A stretch of 64,000 nucleotides of DNA from positions 1 through 64,000 of the forward strand of contig JAHCHE010000006.1 of the NCBI GenBank assembly GCA_026129905.1. The letters are read 5' to 3'. Made by a program: the position numbers and the translations under genes. Source of the stretch: Bryobacteraceae bacterium (GTDB lineage: Bacteria > Acidobacteriota > Terriglobia > Bryobacterales > Bryobacteraceae). Shown here piece after piece: positions 16,341-24,094 of this stretch (position 1 is the stretch's first letter; the number at the start of each line of letters is the position of its first letter). The notes under the pieces are model-generated. The model was not told where the DNA came from, made no database searches, and saw nothing but the letters and a program-made list of their open reading frames with translations.

Positions 16341-17717
16341 CTAACCGCGAAACTGGATCGAATTCACGATCTGCTCGAACGTCGACTGCGCCTGCCCGAA
16401 GTGCTGTTCCGGCGCCACCAGCACCACGTAGAACACTCCCTCCGGACGGGCCACCGTGAGCAGAAGATTCGTCTCCCCGCCGCCGTAAGGCGACCGGCCG
16501 GACAACTGCGTCACCAACGCCCGCATGCCCCTCAATCGGGCGGCCCGCGGCGATTGCGCCACCCTCAGGGCGGGATCCATAGTCTGCAAATCCGATAGCA
16601 GCCGCCGCGTGACGGCGTTCAGGTCGCCCCGCGCAGGGTAGTAACTCACGACGGCGCCGTATCCCAGCGCGACGCCGGACGATCCGCGAACCAGTCCCTG
16701 CGGCGGCGCCATCGTGATTACCGGCGAATCCTGGCTCCCGTACACGCGCCATTGCGACGGGTAGGAGATCGCAAAGCGATTCGTGGCCAGTTGCTCGAAC
16801 CCGCCGGTGGACGGCGCGGGTGGATTGTTGGCCGCCGCCATCGCTGCCTGGCTCCGGTGACGCGGCGGAGGCAGATTGGACGCCAGTTGCTTCATGCGCG
16901 GGAACTGGTTTGACCCGGCGGTGTACTGCCGCTGGGGAAACGTCTGAAGCTCCGCCTGGACGTTCTTCACGCGGTCGCCGGGGTTGGGATGGGACGAAAG
17001 AAACTGCGGTCCCCTCGCGCCGCCCTGCGCCTCAAGCTTCTCGAAGAACTTGGCCATTTCAATGGGATCCAGGCCCGCTTGCGCCATGATGCGCGCCCCC
17101 AGGGCGTCCGCTTCCCGTTCGGCGTCGCGGCTGTACTTCATGATTAACGAATTGACGCCTAAGCCGAGGCCAAGTTGGCCTAGCTGCGCGAGCGCGGATT
17201 CCTGTCCGATCGCAACTCCGGCCAGAACAGCCGGCAACTGGATCATGCTTGCCTTGGAGGCTTGGGCCGTGCCGTGGCGCAGAGCCACGTGCGAGATCTC
17301 GTGGGCCAGGACGCCCGCGACCTGCGCCTCGTTGTCGCCGGCCTCGAGGAGGCCGCTGTGGACGAAGATCGGGCCGCCCGGCAAAGCGAATGCGTTGATC
17401 GAGTCGTCATTGATGAGCGTGAACTGGTAGGGATATCCGCCTGACTCGGGTTGCTGCGCCAAGCGCTGGCCAAGCTGCGAGATATAGTTCTGAAGCTCCC
17501 GGTTGTCGACGACATCCACTTGCTTGACAATCTCGGCGGCGGCCTGCCGGCCGAGCTCGATGTCCTGCTCCTTCGAGTACACGTTGAAACCGGGGCGCAA
17601 CGGATCGCCCGGCTGACGGGCCGCGCAAGCGGCGAGGACCAGACACAGCGCCAGCAGCGAGCGCCTCGCCGATCGCGCGGAACGCGGATTTTTCGAGTGA
17701 GAATGCGGCTCCAGCAT
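16341..17717 (-). CDS. M48-family metallopeptidase, lipoprotein (BepA/LoiP-like)
   Basis: A 458-residue envelope zinc protease. The signal peptide ends in a lipobox-like LVLAACAARQ, so it is probably anchored in a membrane facing the periplasm. The zinc site HEISH lies in VLAHEISHVALRHG, and the third ligand Glu in AEREADALGARIMAQAG. The peptidase domain spans about 55-275; a further domain of about 160 residues at the C-terminus (from FEQLATNRFAISYPSQWRVY) is not the TPR region of BepA and looks like a beta-rich accessory domain. BepA-type enzymes degrade misassembled outer-membrane proteins. The ATG at 17717 is preferred over the GTG at 17729. Converges on the coiled-coil lipoprotein. Confidence 0.88.
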   Translation of the reverse strand: MLEPHSHSKNPRSARSARRSLLALCLVLAACAARQPGDPLRPGFNVYSKEQDIELGRQAAAEIVKQVDVVDNRELQNYISQLGQRLAQQPESGGYPYQFTLINDDSINAFALPGGPIFVHSGLLEAGDNEAQVAGVLAHEISHVALRHGTAQASKASMIQLPAVLAGVAIGQESALAQLGQLGLGLGVNSLIMKYSRDAEREADALGARIMAQAGLDPIEMAKFFEKLEAQGGARGPQFLSSHPNPGDRVKNVQAELQTFPQRQYTAGSNQFPRMKQLASNLPPPRHRSQAAMAAANNPPAPSTGGFEQLATNRFAISYPSQWRVYGSQDSPVITMAPPQGLVRGSSGVALGYGAVVSYYPARGDLNAVTRRLLSDLQTMDPALRVAQSPRAARLRGMRALVTQLSGRSPYGGGETNLLLTVARPEGVFYVVLVAPEQHFGQAQSTFEQIVNSIQFRG

Positions 17718-17800
17718 CGTAACAAACACCCCGACCGTATGAATCGGCGCAGCTCCCGTTCGTTACACGTGGCCGCAGGTTGTTGATTTGATGGCTTTGG

Positions 17801-19207
17801 TTAGCCGGTTCCGGCCGCCTTCTGCTCGCGGGTGGCGTATTCCTTCAACTTTACGTGGAGGGTGCGCGTGCTGATCCCGAGGATCTCGGCCGCTCGGGTC
17901 TTGTTGTTGCGAGTGTGCTCCAGCGTCAGGCGGATGAGCGCCTCCTCCGCTTCGCCGACGGACGTGCCGACCGCGAGCTTTACCACTCCGGGCTCCTCGG
18001 ACGAAGGCTTTGGTTTCGGACGGGAGTGAAACGGCGGCGGCAGGTGGCGGACGCGAACGAGTTCGTCCCGCGCCAGGATCACGGCGCGCTCCAGGGCGTT
18101 GCGCAGTTCCCGCACGTTGCCGGGCCAGTGGTATTGCTGAAACAGCTCCATGACCTCGGCATCCACCCCCGCCACGCGGCATTCGTGCCGGCGGTTGAGC
18201 GATTGGATCAACGCGGAGCACAAGACAGCCAAGTCCTCTCTACGCTCCCTTAGGGGCGGCAGTTGCAGGTGGAACACGTTAAGCCGGTAGTACAGGTCCT
18301 CCCGCAGCTTGCTGTCCCTAATGCTCTGGAGCGGGTCGCGGTTGGTGGCGGCCAGGTAACGGACGTCCACCTGCGTGTCGCCTCGGCCTCCAAGCCGCTG
18401 GACGACCGAATCTTCCAGCACGCGGAGGAGCTTGGCTTGCGTCCCGACCGGCATCTCGCCGAGTTCGTCCATCAGCAGCGTGCCGCCATGGGCGCGCTCG
18501 ATGGCGCCGGCGCGCCGCTCCAATGCCCCGGTGAAGGCGCCTTTTTCGTGGCCGAACAGCTCGCTTTCGATCAGCGTCTCCGGAAGAGCGGCGCAGTTGA
18601 TGGCCACAAACGGCCCCTTGCTGCGTCCGCTCAGCGAATGAATGGCTCGGGCGACCAGTTCCTTGCCGGTTCCGCTTTCCCCGGTAATCAGGACGGGCGC
18701 TTTATTTGGCGCCACCAGCCGGATCATCGAGAACAGCTCCTGCATCGGCGCCGACTCCCCCACCATGTCCAGCATGACGCCCTGGTAGCTGAGCTGAAGG
18801 CGCAAAGCCTGGTTTTCGATCGCGAGCCGGCTTTGCGAGGCGGCGCGGTCCAGCAGGACCCGGAGGGCCGCGTCGGAGACCGGCTTCTCCAGGAACCAGA
18901 AAGCGCCCAAGTCGTGAATGGTGCTGACCGCTTTCTCCAGCCCGCCGAAGCCGGTTAACGCGATCGATGGCGGCGCGGTATCCATCGTTTGCAGCTTGCG
19001 GAGGAGCTCGAAGCCGTCCATTCGCGGCATGACAAGATCGGTGACGATGACGTGAGGATGAAACTGCTCCAACTGCTCCACCGCCTCGATTCCGTCAGCC
19101 GCGGTGGCGACCGCGAAGCCCCAGGATTCGGTCATCTGGCGGAGGAGTTCCCGATCGAGCTCGTCGTCTTCAACAATCAGAACTCTCGGTTGATCCTGCC
19201 CATCCAT
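17801..19207 (-). CDS. NtrC-type sigma54-dependent response regulator
   Basis: A 468-residue three-domain regulator. The receiver spans about 8-122 (VLIVEDDELDRELL, phosphoacceptor Asp in VIVTDLVMPRMDG, Lys in FLEKPVSD). The AAA+ domain spans about 145-370, with Walker A GESGTGKE, the sigma54-contact loop GAFTGA and Walker B GGTLLMDELGEM. A Fis-type helix-turn-helix ends the protein (NNKTRAAEILGISTRTLHVKL). It should activate sigma54 promoters after phosphorylation. The start ATG at 19207 is chosen over a TTG at 19213. The nearest kinase is divergent at 19306 and is the natural candidate donor. Confidence 0.93.
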   Translation of the reverse strand: MDGQDQPRVLIVEDDELDRELLRQMTESWGFAVATAADGIEAVEQLEQFHPHVIVTDLVMPRMDGFELLRKLQTMDTAPPSIALTGFGGLEKAVSTIHDLGAFWFLEKPVSDAALRVLLDRAASQSRLAIENQALRLQLSYQGVMLDMVGESAPMQELFSMIRLVAPNKAPVLITGESGTGKELVARAIHSLSGRSKGPFVAINCAALPETLIESELFGHEKGAFTGALERRAGAIERAHGGTLLMDELGEMPVGTQAKLLRVLEDSVVQRLGGRGDTQVDVRYLAATNRDPLQSIRDSKLREDLYYRLNVFHLQLPPLRERREDLAVLCSALIQSLNRRHECRVAGVDAEVMELFQQYHWPGNVRELRNALERAVILARDELVRVRHLPPPFHSRPKPKPSSEEPGVVKLAVGTSVGEAEEALIRLTLEHTRNNKTRAAEILGISTRTLHVKLKEYATREQKAAGTG

Positions 19208-19305
19208 TAGCAACTTTACTAATTCTAGCAGTTAGCTGGCCGGAACCCGCGGCGCCGGGGGACTGGACCTTCAAGTGCTGTGAAACTGGAGACGAGAAGT
19301 ACATT

Positions 19306-20148
19306 ATGTCCTGCGCCGCTCCCCAGGAGATACACCTGACCGTCGACCGCGATACGGGGATCATCACCCAGGTGAGCCCCCTGGTTGCGCGGTTGCTCGG
19401 CTTCGAACCCGAAGAACTGATGGGCCGCCACGTCTCGGCGCTGCATGGCGACCAGCGGGTGGCGAACGGCCGGACTCCCTGGGACGCGTTTCAGGAGTTC
19501 AGCTACATCGCGGCGCACGACTTGCGGTCGCCGATGCGCCGGGTCGCCACTTTGGCGGGGATGCTGCGCTCCGCCCTGGGCAACGACCTGAAAGCCTCGG
19601 CCGAACCGATGCTCGACCAGCTTGTACAGGCGTCCTCACAGGGCATGCAGCTTGTCGGGCAGTTACAGGTGTTTGCCGAGTCGCTGGGGCCTCCTTGCGC
19701 CGGCGAGCCCGTTAACTGCTCGGAGGCGCTCCGGCACGCGATGCAGAAACTGCGCAGGGAGATCGAGTCCGCGAAGGCGGAAATCGCGGTCGGGGACTTG
19801 CCGCATGCGTATGCCCCTCAGGGGTTGTTGCCGATTTTGTTCGAGAACCTGCTGTCCAACGCCATCCGCTATCGGTCCGCGCAGCCGCTTCGGGTACGCA
19901 TCGATGCCGAGCGGGCAGGCGAATTCTGGAGGATTTCCGTGAGCGACAATGGCCTCGGCCTCGACGCCTCGGCGGCCGGTCAACTCTTCCACCCGTTCCG
20001 CCGGTTTCACAGCGGCAAATACTCGGGATCGGGATTAGGCCTGGCCATTTGCCGGAAGATTGTCGAACGCGCGGGCGGCGACATCTGGCTGGACGCAAGT
20101 CGGGGACCGGGAACGACCATCGTCGTGGCGCTCCGCGCGGCGGATTAA
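19306..20148 (+). CDS. Short PAS histidine kinase
   Basis: A 280-residue soluble kinase. Residues 8-50 are a truncated PAS segment (HLTVDRDTGIITQVSPLVARLLG), running directly into the dimerisation helix, with the phosphoacceptor His in FSYIAAHDLRSPMRR. The ATPase domain has ENLLSNAIRYRSAQ, VSDNGLGLDAS and SGLGLAICRKIVERAGG. The HDLRSP arrangement is like that of the GAF-PAS kinase at 12.2 kb. It is divergent from the NtrC-type regulator, with 98 bp between starts. The ribosome site is weak. Confidence 0.88.
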   Translation: MSCAAPQEIHLTVDRDTGIITQVSPLVARLLGFEPEELMGRHVSALHGDQRVANGRTPWDAFQEFSYIAAHDLRSPMRRVATLAGMLRSALGNDLKASAEPMLDQLVQASSQGMQLVGQLQVFAESLGPPCAGEPVNCSEALRHAMQKLRREIESAKAEIAVGDLPHAYAPQGLLPILFENLLSNAIRYRSAQPLRVRIDAERAGEFWRISVSDNGLGLDASAAGQLFHPFRRFHSGKYSGSGLGLAICRKIVERAGGDIWLDASRGPGTTIVVALRAAD

Positions 20149-20181
20149 GCGTTCCTCGTTTTCCAACGGAACTCGGCGTAC

Positions 20182-20505
20182 TTAGCGGCAGGCCGTGTGA
20201 TCGCCTGCCTCGCGTTTCGCGCACCGCTCGGGTACGAATACGATGTTTTCCTCCTTGGGAACGATCACGTTATCAGTCGTGAAGACGCCGCCACCAGGCG
20301 GGTCCGGCCGACGGTGGACAGTGAACCAGTGAGTCTCCAGAACGCCAGTGGCGCCTTCGGTCACGACCAATAACTCGGCTTTCGGCTCAAGGGGTCGAAA
20401 CGAGTATTCGCCAAAGTGGTACTGCCACTCGCCGCGGAACTCGAGCTTCCTATAGGTCAGCACGGTTCGTTCTGTACGGTTGGACTTCACGTCGCCGCTT
20501 TGCAT
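20182..20505 (-). CDS. Small hypothetical protein
   Basis: A 107-residue protein. The start at 20505 has GGAGAGGGG about six bases upstream and begins MQSGDVKSNRTERTVLTYRK. A longer open frame continues upstream but crosses the DUF1328 gene and is not coding. The protein is beta-rich (GEWQYHFGEYSFRPLE; ELLVVTEGATGVLETHWFTVHRR) and ends in a charged tail with a Cys in VPERCAKREAG. No signal peptide and no recognised domain. It is 32 bp downstream of the DUF1328 gene on the same strand, so the two are likely co-transcribed. Confidence 0.6.
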   Translation of the reverse strand: MQSGDVKSNRTERTVLTYRKLEFRGEWQYHFGEYSFRPLEPKAELLVVTEGATGVLETHWFTVHRRPDPPGGGVFTTDNVIVPKEENIVFVPERCAKREAGDHTACR

Positions 20506-20537
20506 GTGCCCCTCTCCATTTTTCGAAGCGTCCCTGC

Positions 20538-20708
20538 CTACGGCGTCCGACCGGATACCGCCCGCATGACGCCGGTGATTACCAGGCCGATCAGGAAGAC
20601 AAAGAACAGGATCTTGGCCAGTCCGGCGGAAGCGCCGGCGATGCCGCCGAATCCAAAGGCGGCCGCGACGAGCGCAAGAATCAGAAACATTAAGGCCCAA
20701 CCGAGCAT
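20538..20708 (-). CDS. DUF1328 (YtjA) family membrane peptide
   Basis: A 56-residue protein found by reading the minus strand below the usual length limit. It starts [20 protein letters not shown] and continues with [20 protein letters not shown] and [16 protein letters not shown], the recognised pattern of DUF1328: two short transmembrane helices separated by a Gly/Ala-rich turn. GGAGGAAA precedes the ATG by a good spacing. The family is often induced by stress or lies among sigma-factor and CsbD-like genes, which suits the signalling block just upstream in the window. Its function is unknown. Confidence 0.9.
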   Translation of the reverse strand: MLGWALMFLILALVAAAFGFGGIAGASAGLAKILFFVFLIGLVITGVMRAVSGRTP

Positions 20709-21118
20709 TGGCGTGTTTCCTCCAATCGATCACTGACTCGCGAACCACTTCTGGCCCTTTTCCAAAGGGACCGGTGGCCTGGCGCGTTCCGCGCCTCCGT
20801 CAACATAGAACTTCCGGCGGCGCTCGCCGTTACCGGGAAGCCGTTCCGGCGCGCGGGAGAAGCTTCGCCAGCGGAAGCCGGGTCCGTCCACGACCCCGCA
20901 AAAATCACTGACATTTCTCCGGGTTTGCAGCCACTAAGGCAGTAGGAGGCGGCCCGGCCGTCGAGGCCGGGCAACGCCGCTATCCGTCACGGGTTCGCCG
21001 CGAGATGCTTTTTCCGCAGCGGCGGCAGGCGTAGTCCCGACCGAAACCAGTGAATCGCGTGACGACTTTCGGGTGATCGCTCAATGCGCCACCCCCAGGA
21101 AAGGACGATCTCCCAGGC
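20709..21118. other. 410-bp spacer with an 8-bp hairpin and a doubtful short ORF
   Basis: No convincing gene. GCCCGGCC/GGCCGGGC with a GTCGA loop lies at 20952-20972, without a T-tract. On the minus strand 20980-21084, a TTG-started 34-residue frame (LSDHPKVVTRFTGFGRDY with a single CxxC pair downstream) is possible but has no family support. I looked for a c-di-GMP or cobalamin riboswitch before the beta-helix gene and could not fold one convincingly. Confidence 0.4.
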
Positions 21119-23980
21119 ATGCGCCGTATCTCAATACCAGCTTGTACGTTTATCCTCATTGCGCTGATCCTTTCCGGCTCGGCGATCCTGACCGCCGCGG
21201 TGATCCATGTGCCGGCGGGCGGCAATCTCCAGACCGCGATCGATCAAGCCCAATTGGGCGATACGATTACGCTGCAACCGGGGGCCGTCTACAGCGGCAG
21301 TTTCCGGCTCCGGAAGAAGACGGGAAACGCTTTTCTGACGATTACGACCGCGACGCCCAACTCGATGCCGCCGGCCGAGACGCGCATGACGCCTTCGGCG
21401 GCGCAGTCGCTGGCCAAGATCGTCTCACCGAGCAACGCGCCGGCCATTGCGACGGACAACGGCGCGCACCACTATCGCCTGGTGGGCCTGGAGCTATACG
21501 CCAAGGCGGGCATCTACTCGTTAGGCGTCGTCCAGATCGGTTCCGCCACCGCCACGCTGGTCAGCGACCTGGCGTCGGACATCGAGTTGGACCGGCTTTA
21601 CATCCACGGCGACCCGACAGCGGGCGGCAAGGTCGGCGTTATCCTGAACAGTTCCTCGACCGTGGTGAAGAACTGCTGGATCTCCGATTTTAAGCACACC
21701 GGACAGGACACGCAGGCGATCAGCGGCCACAATGGGCCGGGGCCTTTCACGATCACCAATAATTACCTGGAAGCCTCCACCGAAAACGTGATGTTCGGGG
21801 CCGCTACCCCCAGAATCAGCGGCATGGTTCCCTCCGACATCGTCATCCGGAAGAATCACTTCTACAAGCCGCCCGAGTGGAAAACGAAGGGCTGGTGGGT
21901 GAAAAACCTGCTGGAGTTCAAGAGCGCCCGGCGCGTGCTGGTGGAGGGCAACGTTCTCGAGAACAACTGGGTGGGCGCGGACCAGGCCAGTTTCGCCATC
22001 GTCCTGACGGTGCGCACGCAGGCCGGCGCCGTGCCTTGGGCGGTGGTGGAGGACATCACGATCCAGCGGAATATCATCCGGAACTCGGGTTCCGGCGTGA
22101 ATATCCTGGGCCACGACACCAGCGCGAACAACCTCGGCATCGCGCGCCGGATCCTGTTCAAGGACAACCTGTTCTATAACATCGATCCCGGCAAGTGGGG
22201 CGGAACCGGCCGGCTGTTCCAGATTCTGGCCGGTCCCGAGGACGTCACCATCGACCACAATACGATGCTGATGGCGGCGGGCAGCCAGAACGTCGTGATG
22301 TTCTCGGCGGATCCCGCGGTGCGTTTTCGGATGACCAACAACCTCGCCGATCACGGGGTTTATGGCGTCAGCGGCACTGGAAAGGGAACCGGGACAGCCA
22401 CGCTGGCGTACTATGCGCCGGGCTACGTATTTCAGAAGAACGCGCTCATTGGAGGCGATTCGTCCAAGTACCCGGCCAACAACTTCTTTCCGGCCACCCG
22501 CGCCGCCGTCCGGTTTGTGAGCGAAGCGAACGACAATTACGCGCTCGACGCCTCCAGCCCCTACAAGAACGCGGGCACGGACAGCAAGGACGTCGGCGCG
22601 GATATCGCCTTGGTGGCGACAGAGACGCAGGGCGTCACCGACCAGGGTTCGAAGGTCGCGCAGCCACCGGCGAACGTCTCGGTCTCTCCTTCGTCGGGCT
22701 CCGGCGTCACCCAGGTGTTCCAGTTCGTCTATTCGGACTCGAAGGGGTTCGATAACATCGCCAACGCGTACATGCTCGTCAACGGCGCCGCCTCATATCC
22801 GAACGGCTGTTTCGTGCAGTACATGGCAAGCCAGAACAGCCTCTATCTGCGGAACGACGCGAGCACGGCCTGGATGGGTCCGGTGGCGGTCGGCTCCGGC
22901 GGCGGGCTGAACAACAATCAGTGCACCGTCAACACCGGCTCCTCCTCCGTTTCCGGTTCGGGCAACAATCTGATCGTGAACGTCAGCCTGACGTTCGCGA
23001 CCAAGTTCACCGGCCAGAAGACGATCTACATGTTCGCCTCGAACAAGGACGGGCTGAGCGGGACGTTAGAGGCCAAGGGCACTTGGACCCCGTTCCAGCA
23101 GCAGCCTCCCGCGGCCGTTTCGGTCACGCCGTCGGCGGGCGCCGGGCTGAACCAGACGTTCCAACTCGCCTATTCCGACCCCGACGGCTTCAACGACATC
23201 GCCCAGGCCTTTGTTCTCTTCAATACCAGCACGGCGCAGGCAAACGCCTGCTACGTCCGCTACGTGCGGTCCGGCAACCAACTCTATCTGCGCGACAACG
23301 CCGGAACCAACTGGCTGGGTCCGATCACGCCGGGACAATCCGCCACTCTTGCCAACGCTAAGTGCACGCTCAACGCCAACGGCTCGTCGGCCGCCGGCAA
23401 CAGCCAGACGCTGGGCCTCAACGTCGCCATCAGCTTCAAGACGGCGTTCGCCGGGGCAAAGAACATCTACATGAACGTCATTGACAACGCCAACCTTACC
23501 AGCAACTGGCAGAAGCGCGGGACGTACACGGTGCGCAATAGCGTTCCGGCGCCGGTTTCCGTTACGGCGTCGGCGTCGCAAGGCAAGTCGCAGGCATTCC
23601 AGTTCATTTACTCGGATGCCGACGGCTACCAGAACATTCAAAGCGCCTGGGTGCTGTTCAACGCCACCACGAACCTGGCGACCGGCTGCTACGTGCAGTA
23701 CCGGCGCGACCAGAACAAACTGTGGCTGCGAAACGACGCCGGGACAGCCTGGCTGGGCCCGGTGACGCCCGGCGCAACGGCGACGTTGCAGAACACGCGG
23801 TGTTCCATCGCGGCGGCGTCGATTTCGAGCTCGGGATCGGGGGTGAACATGGCGCTCAACGTTACGATCGCGTTCAAACCTGCTTTTGCGGGCACGAAGA
23901 ACATCTACATGAAGGCGCAGGACGTTAACGGCGCAGCCAGCGGCCTGGTCGCCAAAGGCAAATACACGGTTGTGAAGTAA
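21119..23980 (+). CDS. Secreted right-handed beta-helix protein with three C-terminal repeats
   Basis: A 953-residue exported protein. A signal peptide covers about residues 1-30. Residues 30-500 show repeated short strands typical of parallel beta-helix polysaccharide-active proteins (HVPAGGNLQTAIDQAQ, VVKNCWISDFKHTG, ITIQRNIIRNSGSGVNILG). From about 515, 661 and 808 follow three related modules of about 146 residues. Each has YSD-x-x-G, a Cys in N-x-C-Y/F-V-Q/R-Y, the signature LxLRNDAGTxWLGP, a second Cys, and a closing F-x-G-x-K-x-IYM. The paired Cys suggest one disulfide per module, fitting an immunoglobulin-like or adhesive module. Such repeats are familiar in Solibacter secreted proteins, but the function is unknown. 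A terminator follows. Confidence 0.85.
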   Translation: MRRISIPACTFILIALILSGSAILTAAVIHVPAGGNLQTAIDQAQLGDTITLQPGAVYSGSFRLRKKTGNAFLTITTATPNSMPPAETRMTPSAAQSLAKIVSPSNAPAIATDNGAHHYRLVGLELYAKAGIYSLGVVQIGSATATLVSDLASDIELDRLYIHGDPTAGGKVGVILNSSSTVVKNCWISDFKHTGQDTQAISGHNGPGPFTITNNYLEASTENVMFGAATPRISGMVPSDIVIRKNHFYKPPEWKTKGWWVKNLLEFKSARRVLVEGNVLENNWVGADQASFAIVLTVRTQAGAVPWAVVEDITIQRNIIRNSGSGVNILGHDTSANNLGIARRILFKDNLFYNIDPGKWGGTGRLFQILAGPEDVTIDHNTMLMAAGSQNVVMFSADPAVRFRMTNNLADHGVYGVSGTGKGTGTATLAYYAPGYVFQKNALIGGDSSKYPANNFFPATRAAVRFVSEANDNYALDASSPYKNAGTDSKDVGADIALVATETQGVTDQGSKVAQPPANVSVSPSSGSGVTQVFQFVYSDSKGFDNIANAYMLVNGAASYPNGCFVQYMASQNSLYLRNDASTAWMGPVAVGSGGGLNNNQCTVNTGSSSVSGSGNNLIVNVSLTFATKFTGQKTIYMFASNKDGLSGTLEAKGTWTPFQQQPPAAVSVTPSAGAGLNQTFQLAYSDPDGFNDIAQAFVLFNTSTAQANACYVRYVRSGNQLYLRDNAGTNWLGPITPGQSATLANAKCTLNANGSSAAGNSQTLGLNVAISFKTAFAGAKNIYMNVIDNANLTSNWQKRGTYTVRNSVPAPVSVTASASQGKSQAFQFIYSDADGYQNIQSAWVLFNATTNLATGCYVQYRRDQNKLWLRNDAGTAWLGPVTPGATATLQNTRCSIAAASISSSGSGVNMALNVTIAFKPAFAGTKNIYMKAQDVNGAASGLVAKGKYTVVK

Positions 23981-24003
23981 GGCTCATCCGACGTGAGTCG
24001 GGG

Positions 24004-24042
24004 ACCGGCCGCTCTCAACCCGGGGGCGGCCGGTTGCTTTTT
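24004..24042 (+). terminator. Rho-independent terminator after the beta-helix gene
   Basis: ACCGGCCGC (24004-24012) pairs perfectly with GCGGCCGGT (24026-24034), followed by TGCTTTTT ending at 24042. It begins 24 bp after the stop codon and 91 bp before the GH28 gene start, so the two genes are probably separate transcripts. Confidence 0.8.
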
Positions 24043-24094
24043 GAGAGCGCCGCCGTACCCGCGCGGCGTTCCGCTGCGATAGACTCGTCGCGGT

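Noticed and set aside
20182-20748. 188-residue minus-strand ORF
   Set aside because: Its 5' third overlaps the DUF1328 gene in another frame; the 107-residue start at 20505 has a ribosome site.
20709-21118. c-di-GMP or cobalamin riboswitch before the beta-helix gene
   Set aside because: Some fragments look suggestive (GCAGCCACTAAGG and a GC hairpin), but the conserved core and pairing could not be completed.
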